Notes: generated by a model from the letters alone, not told the origin. DNA of 64,000 nt from Burkholderiales bacterium (GCA_019635015.1 JAHCAG010000007.1:62001-126000), one strand, 5' to 3'. Shown: positions 34,829-43,975, numbered from the stretch's first letter. Numbers and translations: made by a program.

Positions 34829-36382
34829 TCAGGCGCTGCGCGCCATGACCTTGAACATCGCCCAGTCGTAATCCTCGCCGCCCTCGGCAAGGCGCGAAGG
34901 CATCAACAGGTACGGCTTTTTGTTGACCACCATGTCGAGGCTGTCGCGCGGGCTGAAGCTGCTCTCGCGCAGCACCAGCCCCACCTCGCCGCGGCTGTCC
35001 GGAGTGGTCGACAGCAGCAGCGCGGAATCCGTGGTTTCCGCAGGCGCCGAGGAAAAGGCGCCGCCGGACTTGCCGATGCGCACCGGGATCGCGATTTTCG
35101 ACAACACCTGGATGCCGACACGGCGCTGCTGGTGCTCGTCGCGGGTCACGCGGCGGATGATGCCGACGCCCCAGTGTTGCGCCACTTCGGTCTTGACGCC
35201 GACCAGCGCCCCGACACGCACCCAGTCGCTTTTCGCCGCAGGGATGATCGCGCCGCAACCGCCTTCGCTGACGTTTTCAACAATCCAGCTCTCGGCGGTG
35301 TTTTCCGCAGCATCGGGCGCGCTGAAATCGAGGTCATCACTGTGCTGGGGATCCAGCACGCGCAGGATTTCCGGCATGCCGTGCAGCACCGTCATGCGGG
35401 TGGCCGTCTGCCGCCGTTCCGTGTTGCGCGCCGGCGCATCGTCGGACCAGTACGAGGCCAGGTGATGCAGCACCGGCAGGACGGCGCCCTTGTCGTAACT
35501 GCCGCCAAGGTGCACACCGGAGGGAATCGCGCCGGTCTCGCGGATCACCGCCTCGACCTTCCGCAGTTCCGCCAGTGCGTCGCCGGCGCCGAAAAAACGG
35601 ACGGTGGCGGGCAACGCCCGGTCGCCGACCACGCGGAACGGCGGTTTGCCGCCGGCAATGTCGAAACCGTAGCCGCAGCCGGGACCGGGCTGGCGCGCGA
35701 TGCGGAAGCCGCCGGAAAAATGCGCCACCGCGCGCTCGGCCAGTTCCTGGCGCATGGGACTCAGGCCGTCGGTCGAGGACACACCCAGCATCAGCGCCTT
35801 CAGCAGTTCCTGGCGCACCGAACCGCCGCCATGCGAGCCCGGATAGACCGGAATCGCGAGATCGGCAAAACCGGTGGCTTCGGCCACCTGGTAGAGGCGG
35901 CCGATGTCGGACCACACCCGCGGGTCCACCGGTCCGTATCGCACCAGGATCCATTTCAGCTGCAGCGTCAGCGTGCGCAGCGTGCGGGCGACGATCACCG
36001 GCAGGCTTTTGCGGATCGCGGTGCCGGTCTGGCCGGATTCGAAACGGGCGACACATTCGAGATAGGCTTCACTCAGCGCCTTCCAGAAGGCGTAGCTGCC
36101 GCTCCACAGCCGGTGTTCCTGGAATTTCTGCTGGCGCGCGGTGCCGAAATAATCCTGTGCCAGCCGGCGCTGGTGGTTCTTCGCCGCCGCATCCAGCAGA
36201 TCGATGTTCTCGAACAGCTTCTCGACGCGAAAGGCCCTGGTCTCGCGCAATGTCTCCAGCCAGTGCGTGATCTCGGTCAGCGCCTTCAGCGGATCGGCCG
36301 GCAGTTCAGCAATGATCTCCCGCGCCCTTTTGCCGTCGGCCATCGGATGATCGATCTTTTCGCCCTTCAGGAAGCCGAGCAT
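34829..36382 (-). CDS. Conserved hypothetical protein, possible PilZ-like C-terminus
   Basis: This 517-residue soluble protein is not one I can name. The N-terminal part is helical (LKALTEITHWLETLRETRAFR). The C-terminal third is beta-rich, with ENVSEGGCGAIIPA and RVGALVGVK followed by a HWGVGIIRRVTRD strand, which faintly resembles a PilZ/c-di-GMP-type barrel. The start is ATG 36382 (MLGFLKGEK) with AGGGGAAC upstream. A role in cyclic-di-GMP signalling would be consistent, but is weakly supported. Confidence 0.65.
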   Translation of the reverse strand: MLGFLKGEKIDHPMADGKRAREIIAELPADPLKALTEITHWLETLRETRAFRVEKLFENIDLLDAAAKNHQRRLAQDYFGTARQQKFQEHRLWSGSYAFWKALSEAYLECVARFESGQTGTAIRKSLPVIVARTLRTLTLQLKWILVRYGPVDPRVWSDIGRLYQVAEATGFADLAIPVYPGSHGGGSVRQELLKALMLGVSSTDGLSPMRQELAERAVAHFSGGFRIARQPGPGCGYGFDIAGGKPPFRVVGDRALPATVRFFGAGDALAELRKVEAVIRETGAIPSGVHLGGSYDKGAVLPVLHHLASYWSDDAPARNTERRQTATRMTVLHGMPEILRVLDPQHSDDLDFSAPDAAENTAESWIVENVSEGGCGAIIPAAKSDWVRVGALVGVKTEVAQHWGVGIIRRVTRDEHQQRRVGIQVLSKIAIPVRIGKSGGAFSSAPAETTDSALLLSTTPDSRGEVGLVLRESSFSPRDSLDMVVNKKPYLLMPSRLAEGGEDYDWAMFKVMARSA

Positions 36383-36454
36383 TTTCTGTTCCCCTGTTCC
36401 CCGCATTGCGTCCTGCGGTCGGCCGGCGGCCGCCGCGGATCGTTTGAATCCATT

Positions 36455-37771
36455 CTATCGGCCGCTCCCGCCGGCGCCAATCTCGGACTGGCCGGCGGCA
36501 CGGCCCCGGGCCGCATCGACGCCGGCGACGATCATCATGCCGGCGACAAAGTAGACGCCGGTGATCAGGATCGCCAGCCGGTGGTCGCCGCCGGAAAGCC
36601 AGGTCACCGCGCCATAGGTCAGCGGGCCGAGGATCGAAGACAGCTTGACCGCCAGCCCCCACAAGCCGAAAAACTCGGCCTGGCGCCCCGGCGGACTGAG
36701 ATAACCGACCAGCGCGCGTCCCGCCGACTGGCTGGATCCCAGGCACAGGCCCACCAGGTTCGCCGCCACCCAGAACAGCGCCGGACCTTCGGCGCGCCAG
36801 GCCAGCAGCACGGTGAGTATCCAGCCCGCCAGCGTCAGCATGATCGTCGGCACATGGCCGAGGCGGTCCTGCACATAACCGAAGCCGAAGGCGCCGACAG
36901 CCGCGGTGACATTGACGACGAGGATCAGCAGCAGCGTGTCGCGGGTGCTGAAGCCCATCGCCTGCTGCGCATAGATCGCCGCCAGCGCGATCACGGTCTG
37001 GATGCCGGCCTGGTAGAACACCAGGCAGACCAGGAAACGCCGCAGGTCGCGGTAACGCTGCGCGCTGCGCAGCGTCGCGCCGAGGCGCGCGAATGCGGCG
37101 CGCACCGCGGCGCCGGCATCAGCCTGCGGTTGCGCGCGTTCACGCAGGAACAGGAAAGTCGGCAGGCAGGCCAGCGCAAAAATCCCCGCGGTGATCAGCA
37201 TGGTCACCGGCACGAATTCGGCGGCGGAAGCGCCCTGCCCCTGGGCATGGGTGACATAGGCGAGGCAGATGCCCAGCACCACCAGCCCGCCAAAGTAGCC
37301 GAGGCTCCAGCCCCAGCCGGAGACCCGGCCCAGCGCCTCGCCCTCGGCGATTTCCGGCAGGAAGGCGGCGATCAGGTTTTCGCCGGAACCGAAAAAGAAA
37401 TTGGACAGCACGATCAACACCATGCCGGCGGCGACGTCACCGCGGCCAACGCAGGCCAGCGCGGCGGTGAAGGTGATGCAACCCAGCGTGGTCGCGCCGA
37501 GCAGGCGTTTCTTGGCGGCGCGCGCATCGGCCCAGGCGCCGAGCAGCGGCGCGGTCAGCATGATCAGGGCGTAGGACAGCGCCAGCGCTGCAGTCCAGGC
37601 GAAGGTCGCCCATGGCGCATTGCCGGCGACCTCGGACACGAAATAGGCGCTGAACACCGCGGTGATCACCACCGTGGTGTAACCGGAATTGGCGAAGTCG
37701 TACATCGCCCAAGACCAGACTTCGCGCGGGCGCACGCCGGACGCGAGGCTGCTGCGGGCGGGTTCAGTCAC
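36455..37771 (-). CDS. UMF1/Atg22-like MFS permease
   Basis: The 438-residue, twelve-helix protein begins with the family signature EVWSWAMYDFANSGYTTVV and has GENLIAAFLPEIA and GRVSGWGWSLGYFGG. These belong to the UMF1 group related to yeast Atg22, an amino-acid effluxer. The start is taken as GTG 37771 (VTEPARSSLAS), overlapping the small upstream gene by eight bases. Substrate unknown. Confidence 0.85.
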   Translation of the reverse strand: MTEPARSSLASGVRPREVWSWAMYDFANSGYTTVVITAVFSAYFVSEVAGNAPWATFAWTAALALSYALIMLTAPLLGAWADARAAKKRLLGATTLGCITFTAALACVGRGDVAAGMVLIVLSNFFFGSGENLIAAFLPEIAEGEALGRVSGWGWSLGYFGGLVVLGICLAYVTHAQGQGASAAEFVPVTMLITAGIFALACLPTFLFLRERAQPQADAGAAVRAAFARLGATLRSAQRYRDLRRFLVCLVFYQAGIQTVIALAAIYAQQAMGFSTRDTLLLILVVNVTAAVGAFGFGYVQDRLGHVPTIMLTLAGWILTVLLAWRAEGPALFWVAANLVGLCLGSSQSAGRALVGYLSPPGRQAEFFGLWGLAVKLSSILGPLTYGAVTWLSGGDHRLAILITGVYFVAGMMIVAGVDAARGRAAGQSEIGAGGSGR

Positions 37772-37946
37772 GGCAGGCGGAACGACGGGGCGGCATGGTG
37801 GCCTCGATGGTAGCAGTGCCGCAGGAGTGTCCGGCCTCGGCAAAGGTCTGGCGCAGGCGCTCGCGCAGGGTCCGGCCCAGCCGGATGCCCGCCCACAGGG
37901 CGACGATGCCGAAATAGACCAGCAGCAGGACCAGCAGGATGTTCAT
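37764..37946 (-). CDS. Small single-span membrane protein
   Basis: A 60-residue product begins MNILLVLLLVYFGIVALWAG, one membrane helix, followed by a basic stretch and a tail with two cysteines. A strong AAGGAGG precedes ATG 37946 (or the GTG at 37949), which supports real translation. It overlaps the UMF1-like gene start, suggesting coupling. Function unknown. Confidence 0.6.
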   Translation of the reverse strand: MNILLVLLLVYFGIVALWAGIRLGRTLRERLRQTFAEAGHSCGTATIEATMPPRRSACRD

Positions 37947-38150
37947 CACGCACCTCCTTCACATGCACGGGTGTTGCGCCGGAAACTGATGCAGAAGTCG
38001 TACCTGCGGCAGCACCGACCGGCGCGATGCGGCAACCGACCGGCGGTCGATCCGGCCCCGGGCAGCGTCGAAGTCCGGACAGCCACGGCGATTTCGCGGC
38101 ATGGAAAAAAGTCACAGCGCCGGGATTCGCCGGCCGTCTCCGCTGAGAGA

Positions 38151-38268
38151 CAAAAATATCGATTTGAATCATGGGCTTATGCAACACCTTCGGATGCCTG
38201 TCGTCATCCGGCGACAGGCATCCGAAGGCAAAAATTCATAAGTTATTGTTTTTATTGATATTTTCAGG
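38151..38268. repeat. Large imperfect palindrome with IHF-like arms
   Basis: A perfect 17-bp hairpin (CCTTCGGATGCCTGTCG at 38187-38203 with its complement at 38212-38228, loop TCATCCGG) is flanked by two A+T-rich IHF-like elements in opposite orientation. The left core AATCATGGGCTTA is at 38167-38179; the right core, read on the minus strand, is AAACAATAACTTA (plus 38239-38251). Each has one mismatch to WATCAANNNNTTR. The whole is about 118 bases. The rest of the 379-base gap (37947-38325) holds nothing else I recognise apart from the ribosome site of the lipoprotein gene. Confidence 0.75.
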
Positions 38269-38325
38269 CTGGCACGAAGCCTGCGCCTGTAACACCGGCA
38301 AGATCAACAACAAGAGGATATGGAC

Positions 38326-38541
38326 ATGAACAAACGTCTGATCGCTGCAGTATTGGCTACCGGCACGCTGGCACTGGGCGCCTGCTCCGGCACTCCGACC
38401 AATGCCCAGGTGGGCGCAACCACCGGCGCGGTAATCGGCGGCGTGGTCGGCTCGGCATTGACCGGCAGCACTGCGGGCACCGTGATCGGCGCCGGCGCCG
38501 GCGCAGCCGCCGGTCACGAAATCGGCAAGCGGGTCAAATAA
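38326..38541 (+). CDS. Glycine-zipper lipoprotein, OsmB-like
   Basis: A 71-residue lipoprotein precursor with lipobox LGAC (residues 18-21). The mature part has a glycine-zipper pair (GATTGAVIGGVVGSALTGS and GTVIGAGAGAAAGHEIGK), as in OsmB and other 2TM-glycine-zipper proteins of the outer membrane. AAGAGG lies eight bases before ATG 38326. Expression under osmotic or envelope stress is plausible. It is followed by a strong terminator. Confidence 0.85.
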   Translation: MNKRLIAAVLATGTLALGACSGTPTNAQVGATTGAVIGGVVGSALTGSTAGTVIGAGAGAAAGHEIGKRVK

Positions 38542-38621
38542 GACAACGGCACCCGCACAGCCCATACCAGGTTTTCCGTAGCACTCCTCCGAGCAGGGCC
38601 ACGCAAAGAACCCCTGTTTTT

Positions 38622-38646
38622 CCCCGGCGCAAGCCGGGGTTTTTTT
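38622..38646 (+). terminator. Rho-independent terminator after the OsmB-like gene
   Basis: CCCCGGC (38622-38628), loop GCAA, and GCCGGGG (38633-38639) are followed by seven T. It separates the lipoprotein gene from the convergent diguanylate cyclase gene. Confidence 0.93.
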
Positions 38647-38656
38647 GTACGGCAGC

Positions 38657-40399
38657 TCAGGCGGAGGTCACGCTCCCAAACACGACACGATCGCGCCCGG
38701 CCTGCTTGGCCTCGTACATCGCATGGTCCGCCGCGCGCACCAGTTGTTCGGCGGTATCGCCGGGGTTGCGGCTGCTGACGACGCCGATCGACACCGTGAT
38801 CGTGCCCAGATCCTCGCCACCGAAGGTCAGCCGCAGCGCGGAAATCTCGCGGCGCAGTTCTTCCGCGCGCGCCCGCGCGATGTCCTCCCCCGCCTCGGGC
38901 AGGACGATGACGAACTCCTCGCCACCGTGGCGGGCCACGATGTCGGACCCGCGCACGACCCTGCGAATCGCATAGGCGATGTTTTTCAGCACGATGTCGC
39001 CGGCCTCATGGCCCCAGCGGTCGTTGAACTGCTTGAAGAAATCGACATCGAACAGGATCACCGACAGCGGTGCGTTCCTGCGCCGCGTGCGCATCAGTTC
39101 GGCTTCGAGCCGGTCCCACAGGTAACGGCGGTTGGGCAGGCCGGTCAGCTGGTCGGTGATCGCCTGTTCGTTCAACTGCTGCAGCATGGCCTTCAACTGT
39201 TCATCGCGGACCTGGAGGCCCTGCGCCATCAAGTCCAATGCTTCACCCAACCGAGACAATTCCTCACGCCCGCCGCCGAGGCTGCTGCGCACGCTGTAGT
39301 CGCCGGAGCGGATGCGTGCTGCCACCTCCAGCAGCGCGTGGACGCGCCTCAGCACGAAGACTTCCGACGCATGCCAGGCCGCGAGCAGCACCAGCAGCGT
39401 CACGATGACAATGCCGGCAACCGTGTGCAGCAGCGCGCGATCGGCGGCGGCCCATATCACGTCCACCGGCTTGCTGACGACGACGCGGATCGGCCGAATG
39501 CCGTCGGGATTGAGGCCGACATGTTCGACCGCATAAAGGCGTCGCACACCTTCGACATCAGCCGCCGTGAACACCCCGCCACGGGTTCGCCCGATGATTT
39601 CCATCAGAAACGGGTTTGGCCCTTCTTTACCCAGCATGTATTTCTCGCTGGCCGGGTAACGCGCCAACACCAGTCCACCGCTGTCATAAATCGTGGTCAC
39701 CAGCCCTTCCTCGGTCCGCCGGGGATAGTCATGGTGTGACTGGCCCTGCTCGATGAATTTCTCGAGATTGAGCCCCGCAAAGAGCACTGCGCGGACGCGG
39801 CGTTCGGCATCAAGCACCGGCAAGGCAAAATTGATGCCGGACCGGCCGGAAGTGCGGCCGACCTGGAATTCTCCGACAACGAACTGCCCGCTCTCCAGCG
39901 CCAGCCGGAAATAGGGACGGTCGCCGACATTGACTTTTACCGTATCCGGCAAGGCCGAATTGCAGTGCAGGCTGCCATCGGGGAGGATCACACCGAGCGA
40001 ACGGAAAACACCTTCGGCCTCGAGGGCCATTCTGCGGAAGTAATCGCCACAGGAACTGCGGTCGCGCAGCAACTCGTCGCTGTTGGCGGCAATCGCCTGC
40101 AGCAGTTGGCGCGCGTGAAGCAGCAGCTGCTCGGGACGTTTGGCGGTCAGTTCCGCGACGAGACTCAGTTTTTCACGCTCGGCCTCTTCTGCTGCGGAGC
40201 GTTCACGCAAGCCGTTGTGGAGCGTCAGTGCCAGAATCGGCAGCATCGCCGCCAACACCAGCAGGACGATGCGTACGCGTGCGCTGAGATTGTTCAAGGT
40301 GTCATTGATGCAATATGGGGGGCATTCCCATTTTAGCCAGAGAAGTCCCCTGGACACAGGTAAAGATCCGGCAGATTGACATGGATCAACGGCCGGCAA
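38657..40399 (-). CDS. Membrane-bound diguanylate cyclase (dCache-HAMP-GGDEF)
   Basis: The protein (580 residues in the longest frame) has a first helix (IVLLVLAAMLPILALTL), a periplasmic Cache-like sensor, a second helix, a HAMP-like linker and a GGDEF domain. The active site is GGEEF (492-496) and the RxxD inhibitory site RGSD (483-486) is intact, so feedback-controlled c-di-GMP synthesis is expected. The start is unclear: the first 35 residues lack a ribosome site and a TTG at 40294 is an alternative. It lies downstream of the amidase gene. Confidence 0.9.
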   Translation of the reverse strand: MPAVDPCQSAGSLPVSRGLLWLKWECPPYCINDTLNNLSARVRIVLLVLAAMLPILALTLHNGLRERSAAEEAEREKLSLVAELTAKRPEQLLLHARQLLQAIAANSDELLRDRSSCGDYFRRMALEAEGVFRSLGVILPDGSLHCNSALPDTVKVNVGDRPYFRLALESGQFVVGEFQVGRTSGRSGINFALPVLDAERRVRAVLFAGLNLEKFIEQGQSHHDYPRRTEEGLVTTIYDSGGLVLARYPASEKYMLGKEGPNPFLMEIIGRTRGGVFTAADVEGVRRLYAVEHVGLNPDGIRPIRVVVSKPVDVIWAAADRALLHTVAGIVIVTLLVLLAAWHASEVFVLRRVHALLEVAARIRSGDYSVRSSLGGGREELSRLGEALDLMAQGLQVRDEQLKAMLQQLNEQAITDQLTGLPNRRYLWDRLEAELMRTRRRNAPLSVILFDVDFFKQFNDRWGHEAGDIVLKNIAYAIRRVVRGSDIVARHGGEEFVIVLPEAGEDIARARAEELRREISALRLTFGGEDLGTITVSIGVVSSRNPGDTAEQLVRAADHAMYEAKQAGRDRVVFGSVTSA

Positions 40400-40423
40400 T
40401 GTTCCGTCGCGAACGACTGGCCA

Positions 40424-41836
40424 TCACCGCGGATCCAGCGGTGTCAGGCGGGCCAGCCCGAGCAGACTCTCGAGCCATGCTCCCTGTGCAAAAAGCGCGG
40501 CCTCCCCCTTCGGCTTGCCGATCACCTGCAAGCCCAGCGGCAGGCCGCCGGCGGTGAAGCCGCCGGGCAGCGCCAGCACCGGGCAGGCCGTCATCGTCAC
40601 TGCGCAGGTCAGCGCCAGCCAGCCCATGTAACCCTCGAGGGCGACACCATCCCAGCTTTCCGGATAACGCAGTTCCACCGGGAACGGCGGGCACAGCGTC
40701 GCCGGACAGATCAGCGCATCGTATTCCGCGAAAAACGCTGCGGCACGGCGGATGATCTCGCCCTGCGCGATTTCCGCGGCAACCACGTCCTGGAGTTTCA
40801 GCCCCAGGCCGAACTCGGTGTTCCCGATGACCTCCGGTTTCAGCAGATGGCGGTGCTCCGCCAGCAAGGGTGCGATGCGGGCGATGTAGACCGCGCCGCG
40901 CAAAGTCAGGAAATGACGGGCCGCGTCGCGCAGGTCCGGGCAGACTTCCTCGACGACTACGCCCTCGCCGGCCAGTTTTTCAGCGACCGCGCCGATCATG
41001 GCGCGCACTTCACGGTCAACCACCGGCGTGACGCCAAGGTCGGCGCTGACGGCAATGCGCCGCGGCTTCTGCGGCCGTGCTGCGCATTGCGCGAACGAGG
41101 GCAAGGGGTCGCGTGGCGACAGCGGATCGCGGGCATCGAAGCCGGCCTCGGCATCGAACATCAGCGCAACGTCGGCGACGGTGCGCGCCATCGGCCCCTC
41201 GACCGACAGCGGATTGAAGGGCTGTTTCTGCAGCCGCGCCACCATACCGGGGCTGGGCCGCAAGCCGGCCACGGAGCAAAAAGCCGCCGGCGTGCGGATG
41301 CTGCCGCCGAAGTCGTTGCCGGTCGCCAGCCACACCTGTCCCGCGGCGAGCGCCGCCGCGCTGCCGCCGGAGGAACCGCTGGCACTCATGCGCAGATCCC
41401 AGGGATTGCACGTCGCGCCGAAGACATCGTTGAAGGTGTTGCCGCCGGCAGCAAACTCCGGCAGGTTGGTCTTGCCAATGATGATTGCGCCATGGGCTTC
41501 GAGTCGTTTCACCACCGGGTCGGAGCCGGGCGCGATGCGGTTTTCGAATACCTTCGATCCCGAGGTGCAGCGCAGCCCTTCGACATCGGTGTTGTCTTTC
41601 ACCGCGACCGGCAGGCCGTGCAGGAAACCGGCGGGACGACCCTCACGTGGTTCGCTCATCAGCCGCCGGGCCTGATCGCGGGCACGCTCGAAACAGGTCG
41701 TCACCATCGCGTTGATCTGCGGATTGGTCTGTGCAATGCGCTGTTCCGCGGTGTCGATCAGTTCCAGCGGCGACACCTCGCCGCTGCGCAGGCGCGCGAC
41801 AGCTTCACTTGCAGTCCATTTTATGAATTCGTGCAT
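40424..41836 (-). CDS. Amidase signature family hydrolase
   Basis: The 470-residue protein has the Ser-cisSer-Lys triad of amidases: K80 in PVAVKDN, S155 in SGSSGGSAAALAAG and nucleophile S179 in GGSIRTPA. It hydrolyses an amide to acid and ammonia; the substrate is not evident. Divergent from the ThDP enzyme gene. It could feed acids into the catabolic genes to the right. Confidence 0.93.
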   Translation of the reverse strand: MHEFIKWTASEAVARLRSGEVSPLELIDTAEQRIAQTNPQINAMVTTCFERARDQARRLMSEPREGRPAGFLHGLPVAVKDNTDVEGLRCTSGSKVFENRIAPGSDPVVKRLEAHGAIIIGKTNLPEFAAGGNTFNDVFGATCNPWDLRMSASGSSGGSAAALAAGQVWLATGNDFGGSIRTPAAFCSVAGLRPSPGMVARLQKQPFNPLSVEGPMARTVADVALMFDAEAGFDARDPLSPRDPLPSFAQCAARPQKPRRIAVSADLGVTPVVDREVRAMIGAVAEKLAGEGVVVEEVCPDLRDAARHFLTLRGAVYIARIAPLLAEHRHLLKPEVIGNTEFGLGLKLQDVVAAEIAQGEIIRRAAAFFAEYDALICPATLCPPFPVELRYPESWDGVALEGYMGWLALTCAVTMTACPVLALPGGFTAGGLPLGLQVIGKPKGEAALFAQGAWLESLLGLARLTPLDPR

Positions 41837-41969
41837 CCCGGCCTCCTCCGCGTCGCAGTATAACGGCCGCGACTGGCCGCGGCCGGGAGCAAAAGCGGGG
41901 GCAAATGAGGGGCGTCCATGTTAGGCTTTCGGCCTTCGCAAAAACAAGCCCACACTCCAGGAAATCCAG

Positions 41970-43667
41970 ATGACGGCCAAATCCGCCACCCGCCCGCTGA
42001 TGCAGACCGGCGCGCAAATCCTCGTCGACTCGCTGATCACCCACGGCGCCAACCTCGCCTTCGGCGTGCCCGGCGAGTCCTACCTCGCGGTGCTCGATGC
42101 GATCCACGAGCGCGAAGACGAATTCAGATTCATCATCTGCCGCCAGGAAGGCGGCGTCACCAACATGGCTGACGCCTATGGCAAACTCACCGGCCAGCCG
42201 GGCATCGCCTTCGTCACCCGCGGCCCCGGCGCCACCAACGCCTCGATCGGCGTGCACACCGCCTTCCAGGATTCCACGCCGATGATCCTGTTCATCGGCC
42301 AGGTCGGCAACGATGTCGTCGAACGCGAAGCCTTCCAGGAAATCGATTTCCGCCGCATGTTCGGCCCGATGTGCAAATGGGTCGCGCAGATCGACCGCGC
42401 CGACCGCGTCGCCGAGTACATCAGCCACGCCTTCCATGTCGCCACCTCCGGCCGCCCCGGCCCGGTGGTGCTGGCGCTGCCGGAAGACATGCAGATGGAG
42501 ATGGCGCCGGCCTCGAATGCCGGCCGTTACCAGCGTGTCGCCGCCAACCCCGGCGAATTCGACATGCACAAGCTGCGCGACCTGCTGGGCAAGGCGAAGA
42601 AACCGCTGATGATGGTCGGCGGCGGCGGCTGGAACAAGCAGGCGAGTGAAGACATCCTCGCCTTCGCCCGCGCCTTCAAGCTGCCGGTCTGCGCGTCCTT
42701 CCGCTGCCAGGACCTGGTCGACAACCGCGATCCGCATTACGTCGGTGACGTCGCGGTCGGACTCAACCCGAAACTCGCCGAACGCATCAAGGCCTGCGAC
42801 CTGCTGCTGGTGGTCGGCGCGCGGCTGGGTGAATGGACCACCGCCAACTACACGCTGGTCGACATTCCGAAACCGGCGCAGAAACTGGTGCATGTGCACG
42901 CCGGCGCCGAGGAGCTGGGCCGCGTCTACCAGGGCGAGCTGCTGATCAACAGCGGCATGCCGGAATTCGCCGCAGCCGCGAAAAAACTCGCACCGGTGAA
43001 ACCGGCCTGGGAAGCCTGGACAAAAGAAGCACGCGCCGACCTCGAAGCCTGGCAGCAGCCGGTGAAAGTGCCGGGCAAAATGAACATGAGTGAGGTGATG
43101 GCCTTCCTCAGGAAACGGCTGCCGGTCGAAACCATCGTCACCAACGGCGCCGGCAATTTCGCGATCTGGGTCCACCGCTTCTACCCCTACCCCGGCTTCC
43201 GCACCCAGCTCGCGCCGACCAGCGGCGCGATGGGTTACGGCGTGCCCTCCGGCGTCGCTGCGAAAATCGTGCATCCGAAACGGCCGGTGGTCTCGTTCTC
43301 CGGTGACGGCTGCTTCCTGATGAACGGCCAGGAACTCGCCACCGCCGCGCAGTACGACGCCAAGGTGATTTTCATCGTCGTCAACAACGGCATGTACGGC
43401 ACCATCCGCATGCACCAGGAAAAGAACTTCCCCGGCAACGTCAGCGGCACGCAGCTGAAGAATCCGGATTTCGCCGCGCTCGCCCGCGCCTACGGCCTGC
43501 ACGGCGAGACCGTCGAGAAAACCGAAGACTTCGAAGCCGCCTTCGAACGCGCCTGGTCGGCGAAGACCGCGGCGCTGATCGAATGCCGTGTCGATCCGGA
43601 AGCGATCACGCCGCGGACCACGCTGTCGGCAATCCGGGAAGAAGCGAAGAAAAGCAAAAAGGGCTGA
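41970..43667 (+). CDS. Thiamine-diphosphate-dependent enzyme, acetolactate-synthase-like
   Basis: The 565-residue protein has the three-domain ThDP decarboxylase fold. The cofactor-activating glutamate is E60 in CRQEGGVTNMADAYG. The ThDP/Mg motif is FSGDGCFLMNGQELATA with VVNNGMYGT. It resembles large-subunit acetolactate synthases but no small subunit is adjacent, and the acid-rich neighbourhood suggests a catabolic 2-oxo acid decarboxylase or carboligase. Divergent from the amidase gene. Confidence 0.9.
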   Translation: MTAKSATRPLMQTGAQILVDSLITHGANLAFGVPGESYLAVLDAIHEREDEFRFIICRQEGGVTNMADAYGKLTGQPGIAFVTRGPGATNASIGVHTAFQDSTPMILFIGQVGNDVVEREAFQEIDFRRMFGPMCKWVAQIDRADRVAEYISHAFHVATSGRPGPVVLALPEDMQMEMAPASNAGRYQRVAANPGEFDMHKLRDLLGKAKKPLMMVGGGGWNKQASEDILAFARAFKLPVCASFRCQDLVDNRDPHYVGDVAVGLNPKLAERIKACDLLLVVGARLGEWTTANYTLVDIPKPAQKLVHVHAGAEELGRVYQGELLINSGMPEFAAAAKKLAPVKPAWEAWTKEARADLEAWQQPVKVPGKMNMSEVMAFLRKRLPVETIVTNGAGNFAIWVHRFYPYPGFRTQLAPTSGAMGYGVPSGVAAKIVHPKRPVVSFSGDGCFLMNGQELATAAQYDAKVIFIVVNNGMYGTIRMHQEKNFPGNVSGTQLKNPDFAALARAYGLHGETVEKTEDFEAAFERAWSAKTAALIECRVDPEAITPRTTLSAIREEAKKSKKG

Positions 43668-43680
43668 AAAGCAAAAAAAG

Positions 43681-43725
43681 CTTAGCCACAGAGGGCACAG
43701 AGAACACAGAGAAAACCCGCGTCAT
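43681..43725 (+). repeat. CACAGAG direct repeat, left copy
   Basis: GCCACAGAGGGCACAGAG, then a CACAGAGAAAACC run and GCGTCATGGATAAG. The same text recurs with small changes at 43889-43928, on the other side of a GTAGCCCGG element. In other genomes such text commonly precedes GxxExxE genes, where it reads as TEGTENTEK. Confidence 0.65.
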
Positions 43726-43735
43726 GGATAAGCCC

Positions 43736-43829
43736 GTAGCCCGGATGGAGGCCGCAGGCCGGAATCCGGGGGAAGCGGCGGCTAATTGCGACGACTACCC
43801 CGGATTCCACTTCGTTCCATCCGGGCTAC
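43736..43829. repeat. GTAGCCCGGA inverted-repeat element, copy 3
   Basis: A 94-base element begins GTAGCCCGGATGGAGGCC and ends TTCCATCCGGGCTAC. It lies between the two CACAGAG direct repeats. The surrounding gap of 328 bases (43668-43995) is entirely repeats and remnant sequence. Confidence 0.8.
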
Positions 43830-43888
43830 AACCCCGTGATGCGCTCACCTTGGCGGTAGATGGGGATTACATTTTGTCAGGCGGTCCT

Positions 43889-43928
43889 GGCCACAGAGAG
43901 CACAGAGAAAACCGCGTCATGAATAAGC
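43889..43928 (+). repeat. CACAGAG direct repeat, right copy
   Basis: GGCCACAGAGAGCACAGAG and AAAACCGCGTCATGAATAAGC match the left copy at 43681-43725 with one nine-base unit missing. It runs straight into the GxxExxE remnant. Confidence 0.65.
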
Positions 43929-43975
43929 TCGTTGAAAAGGTCATTGGCGCGGCATTGTCGATATATCGTAACTAA
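43919..43975 (+). pseudogene. N-terminal remnant of a GxxExxE protein gene
   Basis: The reading frame MNKLVEKVIGAALSIYRN then meets a stop. It matches the family's opening (LTEKVIGAAIEVHRxLGPGLLES), and the CACAGAG leader text typical of these genes lies just before it. The remaining roughly 100 residues are missing. The break coincides with A+T-rich element copy 8. GxxExxE proteins have a PD-(D/E)XK nuclease-like fold. Confidence 0.6.

Noticed and set aside
34691..37813. Plus-strand frame of over 1000 codons opposite three minus-strand genes
   Set aside because: Low-complexity His/Arg/Gln/Ala composition, no motif, antisense to recognisable MFS and other genes.
43583..43975. Protein-coding gene spanning the repeats after the ThDP enzyme
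   Set aside because: The open frame is made of the CACAGAG and GTAGCCCGG repeats; only its last 18 codons look like a gene, and those are a truncated GxxExxE start.
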